Positions 24,330 through 35,074 of a stretch of DNA of 64,000 nt are shown here, piece after piece. The translations under genes and the position numbers were made by a program. Where the stretch lies: assembly GCF_910594005.1 (NCBI RefSeq), contig NC_057831.1, positions 39,080,001-39,144,000 of the forward strand, in the 5' to 3' direction. This DNA is from Cervus elaphus. Taxonomy: Eukaryota; Chordata; Mammalia; Artiodactyla; Cervidae. The notes under the pieces are model-generated. The model worked only from the letters and a program-made list of their open reading frames with translations, was not told the origin of the DNA and did not search any database. The stretch's first letter is position 1. Each line of letters opens with the position of its first letter.

Positions 24330-24665
24330 CTACCCAATTTTCATTCTAGTCCTACTGAAAGAACCACCATCCTCTGCGATCGGTTCTGCCCTAGCCTTCA
24401 TACTTAACCAAGTGTTTGCAATTTTCTTTATTCTGAAGAGAAAGCATATCAGAAATTTATCATTCTCTCCTCTGTTTCCAAGATATTTTCCCTCTTACAC
24501 CTATAGTAGTAGTACTTTCTGTACTTAATTATACTTTATTACCAGTATCCTTGACTCTTTCACTAGGCTTCAAGGCCTTGGGAAGAAATATTTGATTCAT
24601 CATTTCATTTTCAGTGTCAGGCACATAGTAGATAGTCAAAAACTCTTAGACTGAATTGAATAAAT
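24330..24665 (+). mobile_element. L2 LINE 3' end
   Basis: The L2 3' order is visible: a pyrimidine-rich body, ggcttcaaggccttgggaag, then cagtgtcaggcacatagtag, tagtcaaaaact and ttgaataaatc. Ancient and inactive. Confidence 0.7.
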
Positions 24666-25125
24666 CAATTAATCCATAAATTATTTCAGTGTGTTATACA
24701 GTATGTCTGGGAGAATGCCTTTGACAACAAAACTATGTATAATATTGAAAGTTTATTGAGTAAAAACTTAAGTACTTCTTATGCTTTGGCTTAATTAAAT
24801 TAGATAATTACTATGCATGATCAACACAGGGCCTGAAATATCACAGGTGTTCACAAACTTTAATCCGTCTCTTGTAGGAGGAAACGTGTCCAAATCTAAA
24901 ATGGTCACAGCAGTGCTTTCTCTCTGTGACAACTGTCGAGAAACCATTTGCATAAGTCATTTATTAACACATACAAAAAGCTTGTTCAATGAGTTTCGCT
25001 CTGGTGATTTTAATGTCCCCTTAAAATTTTTTAAAATGATTTTTGAGTAGAAAATTTCCAGAGAATACATGCAATCTCAGTAACCTTGAGTTAATGACTA
25101 AATAATAACATCAACTTTTAGTTTT
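24666..25125. other. No recognised feature
   Basis: A 77-codon open frame at 24817-25050 has no recognisable domain. Confidence 0.35.
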
Positions 25126-25660
25126 TCTTTTCATTTATTTGTTTAAAAACTGTATTTACTTTGAATTGGAGGATCAGACATGACTGAGCGACTGACACAA
25201 TTGTTTTACAACCTTGTGTTGGTTTCTGCCATACATCAACATGAATGAGCCGTAGGAATACATATGTCCCCTGCCCTTTGAACTTTCCTCCCACTCCCCA
25301 CCCCATCCTACCTTCTAGGTTGTCACACAACACATTCCCACTATCTATCCCATTTGCTATATTCCCACACAGCAAGTTTGTGCTGGCTATGTTTTGCCTA
25401 TTTTACATATGGTAATGTATAGGTTTCAGAGTTACTTTCTCACTTTTTCCCACCCTCTCCTTCCCCCACTGTGTCCACAAGCCTGTTCTCTATGACTGCA
25501 TCTCCATTGCTGCCCTGCAAAGAGGTCCATCAGTACCATCTTTCTAGATTCCATTTGTATGCATTAATATGACATTTGTTTTTCTCTTTCTGACTTACTT
25601 CACTCTGTATAATAGTCTACCCACCTCATTAGAACTGACTCAAATGTGTTATTTTGCTTT
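25126..25660 (-). mobile_element. L1 3' UTR, older ruminant type, with a small insert
   Basis: Reversed L1 3' UTR wording: gtttctgccatacatcaaca, tttctagattccatttgtat, gacttacttcactctgtata and attagaactgactcaaatg, all paralogous to the L1 at 900-1370. It is interrupted at 25174-25198 by a SINE/BovB tail sequence, annotated separately. Confidence 0.88.
25174..25198 (+). mobile_element. ~24-base Bov SINE/BovB tail inserted in L1
   Basis: The segment cagacatgactgagcgactg and the next few bases equal the 3' tail shared by Bov-tA SINEs and BovB (compare 3275-3297 and 10632-10655). It interrupts an L1 word that is otherwise continuous (ggaggat / aattgttttacaa). No clear target duplication is seen. 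Confidence 0.75.
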
Positions 25661-27816
25661 CAAGTTGAGCTATTCTAACAAATTAATATGGAAGAGCAAT
25701 TATCATAGAATAAACTCAAAATATGTTTATGTAGGTGGAACTAATTCTCTATTTGCATGTTTTCCCTTTTCTCTATTGGGAGAGTATTATTTGAGTCTGA
25801 CTAAATAAAGTGTATAAAATTAAACAGTTCCTTTGGAGTCTATTTGTCCATCACTCAAATAATTAAAGATGCAATAAACTTGTTATGACTCCTTTGTTGA
25901 CTTTGATCAGATATTTTATCCAAATTGGTTTTATATTTATGTTCTTTGTCCTGGAATTCAGAATAATTCACTCAACTCTCTGCTTTGGTATTGGTGTGCA
26001 GGATGGTATCATTTTAGGCAATCTATCACATCTATTGATAAGATTGCTCAGGAGATGAGCCATACTTTTTGGGTATCAGGTTATAAAGGCCAAAATTAGG
26101 AACAAATAAATTTCATCTCAATAATCATAAAAACAAAACTGAACTCTTTTCCTTTGGAAGAAAAAATAAAAGTCTTTTTCCTATGTCCCTTACATTTATG
26201 TAATTAAATACTATGAGAACAAGAAAGAGATATATATCTGACATTGGCATTTCTGAATCCAGGGCCATTGCTCCATTGTGGATGTCAGCACCAGACCTAT
26301 TTTCTGACACACACACATAACCTCATAGCCAAGAGATGTCCCTAAAAGAAATAGAATCACAAAAGATTAGACAAAGAAGTATTTTCATATTTAACCTCTC
26401 CAAGTGTTACTTTTCAAAATGGGGATAACATCAATTCCTACCTTATAAGTCTTTGTGAAAATTAAATCAGATCATTAATGTGACAAAATACTTGCTTCAT
26501 GTTAGCTATTAATATTAAAGCTAGACCTTTAACTGTAAACTTTGAGTTGACCTCCTGTTAATATTTAATCTTAATATATGTTAATTCTAATAATAATCAT
26601 GCATTGTTTTCATAGAGTACAAATGATCTGAATGAGTGATAAGGCATTTACACAGAAGACTGGCAAAGAAATAGCCTTTGGCAAGAAGGCAGAGACCTAA
26701 GCATTTATTCCTGCATCCACCTGTCCATCCATCAGTCTACCCCAGATGTTCAACCATTCACTCACTACATACTAGACGTGTAACTCTATCATGCAAACAA
26801 ATTACATTGGCTTTAGAAACGTATCAACTTGCCTACACTTTCCTGGAGTTCCTGTTCCTATATGTTTCCTATCAGTGTAGGCCACAAGAAAGATTCTTGT
26901 GTGAAATCTGAAGTATACAAGTGAAGCAAACACCCTTTTGTAGCCGCCCACATATTTTTATCTGCTGGTGCACCCATTGATACAAGGCGATGACTTATGC
27001 AACTACTCCATCTTCCTCGAGATCCATCTTCATCTGCTTTGCCTCCTGGTCCAAGTGTATGTGTTTAGCTCTGGATTCTGCAAGACAGAACACAAAGATC
27101 AGAGTTAGAAAGAACTGATACAGTTTAAGTCTGTCCTCCTGGGCTCCAGGCGTGGCTTATGTTCCCAATTCATTCTTGTGTTCCTCCACTTTATATTGTC
27201 TTCCTTTTCCATTGGCATGTCCTGTAGACTTCAAACTTTAGCATTGGGTGTGGATTCAATATGCTTATAGAAACTGCTTAACCTGCTCCTACAATTGTAT
27301 ATGGTCAAATTTCTATAGCAAATCTATGTAACTGTATATCCTAGAAGTTATGCTTCTCTGAACCTGAACTGATACACAAACCTGGTCTTAGATCTGCCAT
27401 CATTGGGTCATATTCTTTTATAAGTGGCAAGAACACTAGAATCCATCCTGGATAAACCTGCTTAAACAAACTGTTCTCTTGATCAGAGTGTATATATTTG
27501 TTGATCCAGAATTACTTTACTTGACCTCAGTATTTTTTACATGGCTTTTAAAATGTATGTTTCCACATATTTCTTTGCCTTTTGGTTAGCTGTGACCCTT
27601 GTGAAAATTGAGTAGACTGAGACTTTATTTTGTTTACTAACACTTAAATCTTCCATGATTTCCTCATCTGCTTTAAAGTATACTTTATTCTCTTATTCTA
27701 TTTACCTCTGTTTACTACATTAAGCTACTTTTTTGGAGGGTGGAGGGAAGAAGAGTACTAATAATACATAAAAATGAATGTTAAATATTTTCTTCTTTTC
27801 ACTACATATTTTCATA
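25661..27816. other. Long gene-free stretch with faint relics
   Basis: A MIR-like core lies at 26388-26515 (caaaatggggataacatc, gtgaaaattaaatcag). About 27000-27380 reads like an old unclassified repeat, ending cttctctgaacctgaactga. No open frame is convincing. Confidence 0.4.
26388..26515 (+). mobile_element. MIR SINE fragment
   Basis: Contains the 3' half of MIR: ttcaaaatggggataacatc, ctaccttataagtctttgtg, attaaatcagatcattaatg and the tail gttagctattaat. Confidence 0.62.
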
Positions 27817-27828
27817 AGAGAACTTAGG

Positions 27829-28187
27829 GTCTTTCCGGGTAGCTCACCTGGTAATGAATCCACTGGCAATGTGGGAAACCCCAGTTTGATTCCTGGGTTG
27901 GGAAGTTCCCAGGAATGGATAAATGATGGATGGAAAAGTGGATGCAGGGATAGGACACTCACTCCAGTATTCTTGGGCTTTGCTGATGGCTCAGATGGTA
28001 AAGAATCTGCCTGCAGTGTGGGAGACGTGCGCTTGATCCTTGACTTGGGGAGATCTCCTGGAGGAGGTCATGGCAACACACTCCAGTATTCTTGCCTGGA
28101 AAATCCCCATGAACCAGAGGAGCCTTGTGGGCTACAGTTCAAGGGGTCGCAAAGGGTTGGACATGACTGAGTGGCTAAGCACACAGC
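27829..28187 (+). mobile_element. Dimeric-head Bov-tA SINE (Bov-tA3 type)
   Basis: Two tRNA-like heads occur in tandem (27829- and 27975-), joined by ctccagtattcttgggctt, followed by one Bov-A body and tail. The first unit holds an unusual segment (27912-27955) rich in ggatggaaaag-like words where the body normally reads through. Flanks aagagaacttagg (27816-27828) and aagagaatttagg (28188-28200) match 12/13. Confidence 0.93.
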
Positions 28188-28234
28188 AAGAGAATTTAGG
28201 TAGTTAATTTTTAAAAATAAACTATTAAGAAGTT

Positions 28235-28416
28235 GGGACTCCCCTGATAGCTCAAGCGGTAAAGAATCTGCCTGCAATGAAAGAGACAGGAATTTGGTCC
28301 CAGGGTTGGGAAGATCCCCTGGGGGAGGAAATGACAAACTCCAGTACTCTTGCCTGGAAAATCCCATGGACAGAAGAACCTGCAAAACAGTCAGATATGA
28401 CTGAGCACTCCCACAC
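28235..28416 (+). mobile_element. Bov-tA SINE with exact target duplication
   Basis: Head gactcccctgatagctcaag, B-box-like part, shortened body and tail. The exact 11-mer attaagaagtt lies at 28224-28234 and 28417-28427. The body lacks part of the gggctacagtccatggggtcgc segment, a small internal deletion. Confidence 0.95.
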
Positions 28417-28559
28417 ATTAAGAAGTTAATTTTTTTTCAATTTTCTTAAAAACATAGTATAAACTTTCAAGGGGGGAACCAAGTTAATAAAGGAAAATTA
28501 ATATTACACTTTAAGATGTATAGATGTTTACCTATTTCTGTATTTTTCACTCATTTATC

Positions 28560-29080
28560 ATCTGTTCATTCATTTGTTAATTAATTTATTCAAACAACAG
28601 CATCAGATATATGATACTACTGTGAACAGTGTAAAAAGCTGAAAATATAGTTTTCCTGCACATTAGCTAAGTAGGAAAAAGATGAACAATGGACAAAATA
28701 TAATGCTCAATGTATTAAGCATTTTGTTAGAGAGAAGTACAGAGAACATGACTGAATATGACGTATTCTCCACCCAGGATGGCATGAAATCAACTTGGCA
28801 CAGCGTTATCAAGAGAGGTCTGTGAAGGATAAAATCAGAACTAAGTTTGGAAGACTGTGAATGAGTAAGAAAGAATAGAAAGATGGTACAGGGGGGCATG
28901 AGGAGGCAAAGTGACATTTTGAGGACTGCAAACAGATATCAATGTAACTGAATCTTAGACTATGTAGATGGATGAGACAGAAGGTTTGGTGAGTACCAAA
29001 TGTGTCCCACCAACAAGTTTGGACCTTACTCTAAAGGCAAATAGTGTTCTAGAAGGATTTTTTAAGTGGGAGCATAATAA
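28560..29080 (-). mobile_element. Possible ancient LINE (L2-class) fragments
   Basis: Wording near 28580-28640 (ttaatttattcaaacaacag) fits a reversed L2 tail. At 28980-29080, ttggaccttactctaaaggc and ttttaagtgggagcataa resemble another old mammalian repeat. Family placement is uncertain. Confidence 0.35.
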
Positions 29081-29199
29081 TGTCACACATAAGTTTGACA
29101 TCTCCTCAGATATGCTTAATAATCATCTCAAATTTAACATGAGTCAACAGAAACCCCCTATTTCCTCCTAAAATTTACTCCTCCCCCAAGTTTTATTGT

Positions 29200-29640
29200 C
29201 TTCAAAATGGCAATAACATCTATTGAGTGCTCCAGCTAAACATTTAAGCATCTTCCCTATTTTCCTTTTTCTTACTCTTTACATCCAATTCACAGCCATT
29301 CCGCTGACTCTAATTCTTAAACATATTGTGAGTCCATCTAGTTATCTGCATAGCCATTCCCAGTGACCGCAGTTCAGTCGTTTCTTTCCTTTCCTCTGAA
29401 ATACCCTTCTAAATAATGTAAAGTATCTAACCAGTCTTTGCTTTACATGTGCATTTTAATTCTCTATATAAGATCCGCCACTCTTAGATAACTGTATTTT
29501 TTCCTTCCTTGCTTGTTTATATCTGTCTCCTTTTAGAATGTAAATTTCTCTGACATTAAAAACTGCTCTTCTTCACCAATACATAGGAATGTGCCTGGCA
29601 AATGGAATGCACTTAAGAAATTTGTATTCTATTAATGGAC
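29200..29640 (+). mobile_element. L2 LINE 3' end
   Basis: Pyrimidine-rich body, then tcctttt..agaatgtaaatttc and ggaatgtgcctggcaaatgg, aatgcacttaagaaatttg. This is the characteristic L2 terminal order, strongly diverged. Confidence 0.65.
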
Positions 29641-30160
29641 AAAGAAGTAAGAAAGATTATTTTGGGAACAGTGCATAGAATGCTTTGGGAAGGGTGAGCC
29701 TGGAGAGGAGAGTGGTTGAAAGGCCTTCTTCGCCCAATACTCCGATTTCAGCTGCCCCTCTGTTGGGGCGTTTTGTGCACACTGGCTGCATGCTACTTTC
29801 AGGGCCTCACTTATCTCTGCTTTTCTATCTCAGGACATATTTGCAGGTTGGCCCTGAAGTTCAGGAGAGTGACGCTCCTGGAGCCACCATTTCAACTGAT
29901 AGGGGAAGGATACAGGGAATACAGACTGACCTCCCATCCTGCAGGGGGAAAACTCAGAGGCACCTTCTACATTCATGGTTTTGCAGAACTTCCCCAGGAG
30001 CGTTGAGCTCTGTTTTACTCAGTGGGAATCAGCACACTGACCCACCTGTGATCACCTTCTCTTCTTTCCCTGGCTCACTTTTCCAGCTCTCTTAATCCTG
30101 CACCTCACTAGTCAACTACCCACGCCTAAATTCCTTGTCTCATATTTTGTTGTCATGGGA
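29641..30160. other. Unexplained GC-richer block with 136- and 96-codon frames
   Basis: Repeat-free to my eye and clearly richer in G+C and CpG than its surroundings. Two overlapping plus-strand frames run at 29685-30095 and 29716-30006. Neither shows a domain, signal peptide or homology I recognise, and neither has a clear Kozak context. It may be an unrecognised LTR or other old repeat, or a regulatory block. See findings. Confidence 0.4.
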
Positions 30161-30199
30161 AATTAAAACAAACACGTCTTTTGCATTCATTTGTACAAG

Positions 30200-30545
30200 C
30201 ATAGATGAAGATTTTTAAGGTCTTTGGGTGAGGAAAGTGACAGGATTTTGAGACTGTTTTAGTGGGATGATGGGGACAAAACAAAAGAGAGAGAATTCAA
30301 GGGCGATTCCCAGGTATATGTTGGCATAATCCATTCTGGTGGGGAAGTTTGGGAGGACATAAGATGACGAGTTCAGTTTTCAAGTACAACAGCCAAGGAC
30401 AAAAATCCAGAAAATAGTTACATATAAAATTATGGAGCTCAGAAAAAAATTCTTGAAAGCAAGTAATGATTTTGGAGTCAACTACAGCTTGGTGTGGGAG
30501 TAGTTGAAGCAAAAGTAAAGAGATGATTCCACAGGACAGATACAT
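30200..30545 (-). mobile_element. Possible ancient repeat, unclassified
   Basis: The word order (gagaattcaagggcgattcccaggt, gggaagtttgggaggacataag, gatgacgagttcagttttcaag) resembles a widespread old mammalian repeat that I cannot name with confidence. Confidence 0.35.
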
Positions 30546-30685
30546 AGAACAGATACTTAGGCTAATGAACCCTCCACGTACTGAAATAAAAGAAACAAAT
30601 GACTTACCTGGATGGTTTCAGCTCTTTTGTAGTGCAGTACTTACACTAGTTATTAACTGATATTTTACCCATTAGATGATCTATG

Positions 30686-30821
30686 CTGCTGCTGCTGCTG
30701 CTAAGTCACTTCAGTCATGTCCGACTCTGTGCAACCCCATGGACAGCAGCCCACCAGGCTCCCCTTGTCCACGGGATTCTCCAGGCAAGAATACTGGAGT
30801 GGGTTGCCATTTCCTTCTCCA
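30686..30821 (-). mobile_element. Bov-A monomer SINE with (GCT)n tail
   Basis: The body is Bov-A without the tRNA head. On the plus strand it begins with a GCT trinucleotide tail, then aagtcacttcagtcatgtcc, and ends ttgccatttccttctcc. The exact duplication agatgatctatg is at 30674-30685 and 30822-30833. Confidence 0.96.
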
Positions 30822-30833
30822 AGATGATCTATG

Positions 30834-31337
30834 GTGAAATATAATTGAACACTGATTTAGACAAACATAATTTTCATTGCAGAATAGTTTTGACAGATGA
30901 TAATAACTCTTTAAGAAATTTCACAAAGGGAGATATAATGTGTGGTATTTCTCAGCATTATTTGATGTTTTCTTCTTGACAAATCCCAGCAAATATTCTT
31001 TGGCAAACATTAGTTTCAGTTCAGTTCAGTCTTTTAAATGTTCTTTTTATATACAGCATCTAATAATCATATTATCTGAAGTTTCAATGATCTCTATGAA
31101 GAGTCTTTTCCTGACCCCCAAAACAGTGAGCCTCCAGAATTCCAGGATCCTATACATTGTAAAAAATATAAACAAGGCAGGATTTAGTTTTGTTGGAACC
31201 ATCTATTGCATTAAAATAGTCTTAGCAAAGTGTAAAGCCTACAGCGAACATGAGAGAATATTCAGGAATTTAAAAATTTGGTAGATAAATTTGAAAACAA
31301 ACTGTTGCATCCTAGATATTCCTGCTAGATTGTGTGG
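30834..31337. other. No gene recognised
   Basis: A 114-codon frame at 30940-31284 shows no domain and AT-driven composition. A short cagttcagttcagtc at 31016-31030 echoes the BovB tail but is too short to call. Confidence 0.35.
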
Positions 31338-31860
31338 TCAATAGGTGACAATGGTCTTATCTGTACTCTCACAAGTTGGTGAATGCCTATCTCTGAATAT
31401 CCTAGCCCCCGGGGGAGATTCAGCTACTGCAGATCCCCAGGCATGCAGACTTGATCTCTTTCCGGGCCTAAACTTAGTGGTCAGATGAAATCTTAGAGAG
31501 GGGATCTTAATCCATCTGGCAGTGTTCAAACTTCTCATGAGCATGATCTCGATTAGATGCAGCCCAACTCCCTGGTCCTGCCTCTGAGAGCTCTCTCTGA
31601 TTGGTTGTGCCATTCTCTGATTGACATTTCCATTTATATCCAGGTGAGGCGCCTTGCCCCAAATTCTACTCCATTTGCTTGTAACTCTGAGGACTTAGAA
31701 ACTCCTTTTAGTCTGCGGAGGGCAGGGATAGAGTATGTGGAAGCTATACCTGTGTTTTAGCTTGTGATGTGCTTAAAGCCAGATGGAGTCCCCCTTACCC
31801 AAGACATTCCATTTCATGGAGTATAACTGCACCCTTACTGCTCTGCTCATCTGCCTGAAT
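31338..31860. other. Unexplained block, LTR-like in composition
   Basis: GC-richer than its flanks, with promoter-like words (gattggttgtgcc near 31598, a CCAAT-box-like reverse; tttatatcc near 31632, TATA-like) followed by ggtgaggcgccttg. This arrangement would fit the U3/R region of an unrecognised solo LTR on the plus strand. No termini or duplication were established, so the call stays open. Confidence 0.3.
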
Positions 31861-33007
31861 AGTGATTCCAAAAGAAGCATGAGAGGAGACTGATTGCCAG
31901 TTCTTTCAAAGGCATTGTGATGTTGATGCTATTATGGAGGAGGCTTAAAAGTTATATAAACATATAACCATATGAACTGCTATAGTGTATTCTCGTCATA
32001 ACTGAATCTCCTATCCAGATTTTCTATTGAACAGAGAGAAAGAGGCAGAGGGAGAGGGGAAAATACTTGAGAGTGTATAGTTCGAAACTTACTGAAAGAG
32101 GTTAAGCAAACCAAAGACACATATTCATTCATTGATTCATTCAAGAAATTCTCTGAGAACCACTATATGTCAGACACTATTCTGTATACAGGAAATATAT
32201 AATTATAAAAAGATATATAAAAATCATCTCCCGTCAAGGGTGTTCAGTTAGTACATTCATAGCACATCTGTTCTTAAAGAAAGTAAATTCAACTTATTTG
32301 GAAAGATCCAATTAAGGGCACTCAGTTTGTTTAATATCAGATTTGAAACTTGTTTTCCTATAGTAGATGAGAAGGCTAAATAAGCCAAGGGTAGTTTGTT
32401 AGGTAAAGAACTATGACCATATGATCAGTTTTGTTTACCTCTATTCATATATTTAATAAAATACAAGTTGAAGAGTGTTTTTAAAGTGGGAATTTTACAC
32501 AAACAAAATTAAAAAATGGTAAAACCCTGTATTTTCTAAAAAATGATCGGTAGTTTGTTCATAAGCATGACTAATTATCACATTAATAATCACACATAGC
32601 TTTTATTTAATGACAAATTTCAGTCTACCAGAGATTGAAATAAAGAGACAATAGTCAGCTAAGGTGGATACAGGAAATGTTTTAAGCATAAACTTGAGGC
32701 TTGTGTATATTTTCTTATCTTTTTCTCCCCTATTTCACTTTTTTTCCTTTTCAGATACTCCTCAGTATCTGGAAGGTTTTCTCTTTCTCTTAAAATCCAT
32801 TCTCTGCAAAATGCTCAGATTCCTGTGACACAATCATCACTAATTCCTTCGAGGGAAAATGTATTCAAGACCTTATTCTGCTAATGGTCAACTAACGTAA
32901 TTGATATATCTCTGGTCTTTGAGACTGTTTACCACTTCCTCTTTCATAAAATTATCTTATTTTGCTTTAACAACACCATTATTTCCTGTTCTCTTTTTAC
33001 TCATATT
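31861..33007. other. AT-rich stretch with L2-like trace
   Basis: A reversed L2 end is suggested at 32125-32215 (ttcattgattcattcaag, cactatatgtcagacactat). The rest is unassigned, with no coding feature. Confidence 0.4.
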
Positions 33008-33014
33008 TCTTCTC

Positions 33015-33019
<5 letters not shown>

Positions 33020-33045
<26 letters not shown>

Positions 33046-33159
33046 TCGTCACTCAGTCATGTCTGTTTGCGACCCCATGGACTGCAGCCCTCCAGGTTCC
33101 TCTGTCCATGGAATTCTCCAGGCAAGAATATTGGAGTGGGTTGCCATTCCCTTCTCCAG
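33020..33159 (-). mobile_element. Bov-A SINE with (GT)n tail
   Basis: The plus strand shows a GT microsatellite (33017-33045), then cactcagtcatgtctgtttgc, and a Bov-A body ending gccattcccttctcc. The exact 12-mer tcttctcactgt occurs at 33008-33019 and 33160-33171. The first GT units overlap the duplication, so the tail grew from the SINE 3' end. Confidence 0.95.
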
Positions 33160-33171
33160 TCTTCTCACTGT

Positions 33172-33639
33172 ATTCTTTTATAAAACACATCTTGAGTATT
33201 TGTACTACCCATGCTCTTTAATTCAATGCTTTTGTTACTCATCAGTGAAACATGACTTCAAGATGCTTAGTTGGCATAAGGGATGTATAATTTGTAGCAA
33301 TGGAATCCACTCTGTCATTCATTCATTCATTGACTAAATCTTTATGAAATTGTTATTTCCTATACATAATAATTTCTGGTCCAACATGTAAGCTCATTAT
33401 TCTATCATTATAGTTGGAAAGATAATTATTAAAGTATCTTAGAAGAATTGTAAACCTAATGGAATTCAATGGGTGACAAATAGCAGAAATTACTCTGCTT
33501 AAGAAAACAAAAGAAAAAAGAACTAATCAGAGTAATTCTGTGGCAGCTCAGAGTATCCAAGGGGAAGGAGATAGTTGGGCATGGGAAATACATTGGAACT
33601 AGATATTAATATTTAAGTGTTGGTTATGTCAATTTATAT
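33172..33639. other. No gene recognised
   Basis: A short (CATT)n run is at ~33316-33332. The rest is AT-rich and unassigned. Confidence 0.4.
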
Positions 33640-33641
33640 TA

Positions 33642-33784
33642 GGGAACTATCCCCTGGAGGAGAGGATGGCAACCCACTCCAGTATTCTTGCCTGGAGAAT
33701 TCCATGGAAAGAAGAGCCTGTAGGGCTACAGTCCATGGGGTCGCAAAGAGTGGGATACAACTGAAGCAACTTAGCACACACCAT
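33642..33784 (+). mobile_element. 5'-truncated Bov-tA SINE body
   Basis: It starts inside the body at cccctggaggagaggatggc and runs through ccagtattcttgcctgg to a tail near actgaagcaacttagcac. The tRNA-like head is missing. No clear duplication was found. Confidence 0.9.
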
Positions 33785-33863
33785 AATAATGCTGAGTAAA
33801 AAACTTTCAAGAAGACATACAAAAGCAAGAATTTATTTGTCTTGCTTGTAGGTCTATTACAAG

Positions 33864-33900
33864 TTAGGTTGGGAAGCTTGTTTTTAGGTTGGGAAGCTTG
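33864..33900. repeat. 17-bp tandem duplication
   Basis: The word ttaggttgggaagcttg occurs at 33864-33880 and 33884-33900 with three extra bases between, giving a 20-base period. Confidence 0.9.
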
Positions 33901-33985
33901 CTTCAGGCTGAGGCTTGGCCAAGTTTGGTTGGGATTACCTCAGGGCCTGGATACAGATATTTTCCATGAGCTTTGTCATTCTGCT

Positions 33986-34013
33986 GCTGCTGCTAAGTAG
34001 CTTCAGTCGTGTC
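33986..34013 (-). mobile_element. 28-base Bov-A tail insertion with target duplication
   Basis: Only the (GCT)n tail and aagtagcttcagtcgtgtc of a Bov-A SINE are present. The 9-mer cattctgct flanks it at 33977-33985 and 34014-34022, so it looks like a complete, extremely 5'-truncated insertion and not a deletion remnant. Confidence 0.8.
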
Positions 34014-34022
34014 CATTCTGCT

Positions 34023-34429
34023 TGGACCCAAAGTTATCTGGAGTGTATACTTCTCCCAGTGCATCCCTGGAACACATAAGTCTGAACAAAATTATTATTC
34101 TTATTAAAGCCTCAGTCTGCAGCTGGCATATTGACACTTCCATCTAAATTTCATTGGCCAAAGCAATCATTTGGTCAAGCCAAACATCAGTGAGACAAGG
34201 GAAGATACTCCATCTCCAGTGGGAGGTATTACAAAGTTACCTGGCAAAGGGTTTGGGTACATGCAGAATGATGGTAAAGAATTAGAGAATAATGATCCAA
34301 TCCACCACACTCCTTCATTCTGTCTATTCATTGTGAATTATGTATAATCTTTGAGAGAATCACAAATCACATAGTCCCCCAAGCTAAAAGCCTCAGAAAT
34401 GCCTGTGACACATCTAGATTCATAACTCC
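34023..34429. other. No recognised feature
   Basis: Unique-looking sequence without a supported gene. Confidence 0.35.
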
Positions 34430-34703
34430 CTGCTGCTACTGCTGCTAAGTCGCTTCAGTCATGTCCGACTCTGCAAACTCATAGACGGCAGTGCACCAGG
34501 CCCCCCCATCCCAGGGATTCACCAGGCAAGAGCACTGGAGTGGGTTGCCATTTCCTTCTCCAATGCATGAAAGTGAAAAGTGAAAGTGAAAGTGAAGTCG
34601 TGTCTGACTCTTCGAGACCCCATGGACCGCAGCCCACCAGGCTCCTCTATCCATAGGATTTCCCAGGCAGGAGTACTGGAGTGGCGGGCCATCGCCTTCT
34701 CCA
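34430..34703 (-). mobile_element. Bov-A2 SINE (two Bov-A units)
   Basis: The plus strand shows a GCT-type tail and a Bov-A unit. A linker follows (caatgcatgaaagtgaaaag and repeated gtgaaa words at 34560-34600), then a second Bov-A unit ending gccatcgccttctcc. This is the standard Bov-A2 dimer. Open frames on the minus strand are artefacts. Confidence 0.95.
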
Positions 34704-34788
34704 CATCCAGTCAATCATAAAGCTTCCTAATCTTTTCTTCCACTTCTAGCTCTTCTTACATCTTATTGTTTTACTTTAGGTTTTATTG

Positions 34789-34994
34789 TTAGGTGTGTGC
34801 TCAGTCCTGTCTGACTCTTTGCAAACCCATGGACTGTAGCCTGCCAGGTTCCTCTGCCCGTTGGATTTTTCAGGCAAGAACAATGGAGTAAGTTGCCATT
34901 TCCTCCTCCAGGGGATCTTCTCCACCCAGGGATCAAATTAGCATCTCCTGCATTGACAGGCATATTCTTTACCACTCAGCCACCTGGGGAGCCC
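34789..34994 (-). mobile_element. Bov-tA SINE with exact 13-bp duplication
   Basis: Complete reversed Bov-tA ending at ccacctggggagccc. The 13-mer ttaggttttattg is exact at 34776-34788 and 34995-35007. Confidence 0.97.
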
Positions 34995-35074
34995 TTAGGT
35001 TTTATTGCATTTATATTATTATATAAATTTGTATAATACTATGGTAATATAAATATAATTCAAAATTATATATG

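Noticed and set aside
31016..31030. cagttcagttcagtc resembling a BovB tail
   Set aside because: Too short, no flanking duplication and no adjacent BovB sequence; could be a chance pentamer run.
33017..33045. Repeated units that might suggest a CRISPR-like or satellite array
   Set aside because: All short repeats are simple microsatellites of 2-5 bases. There are no regularly spaced repeats with unique spacers, and the genome is a mammal's.
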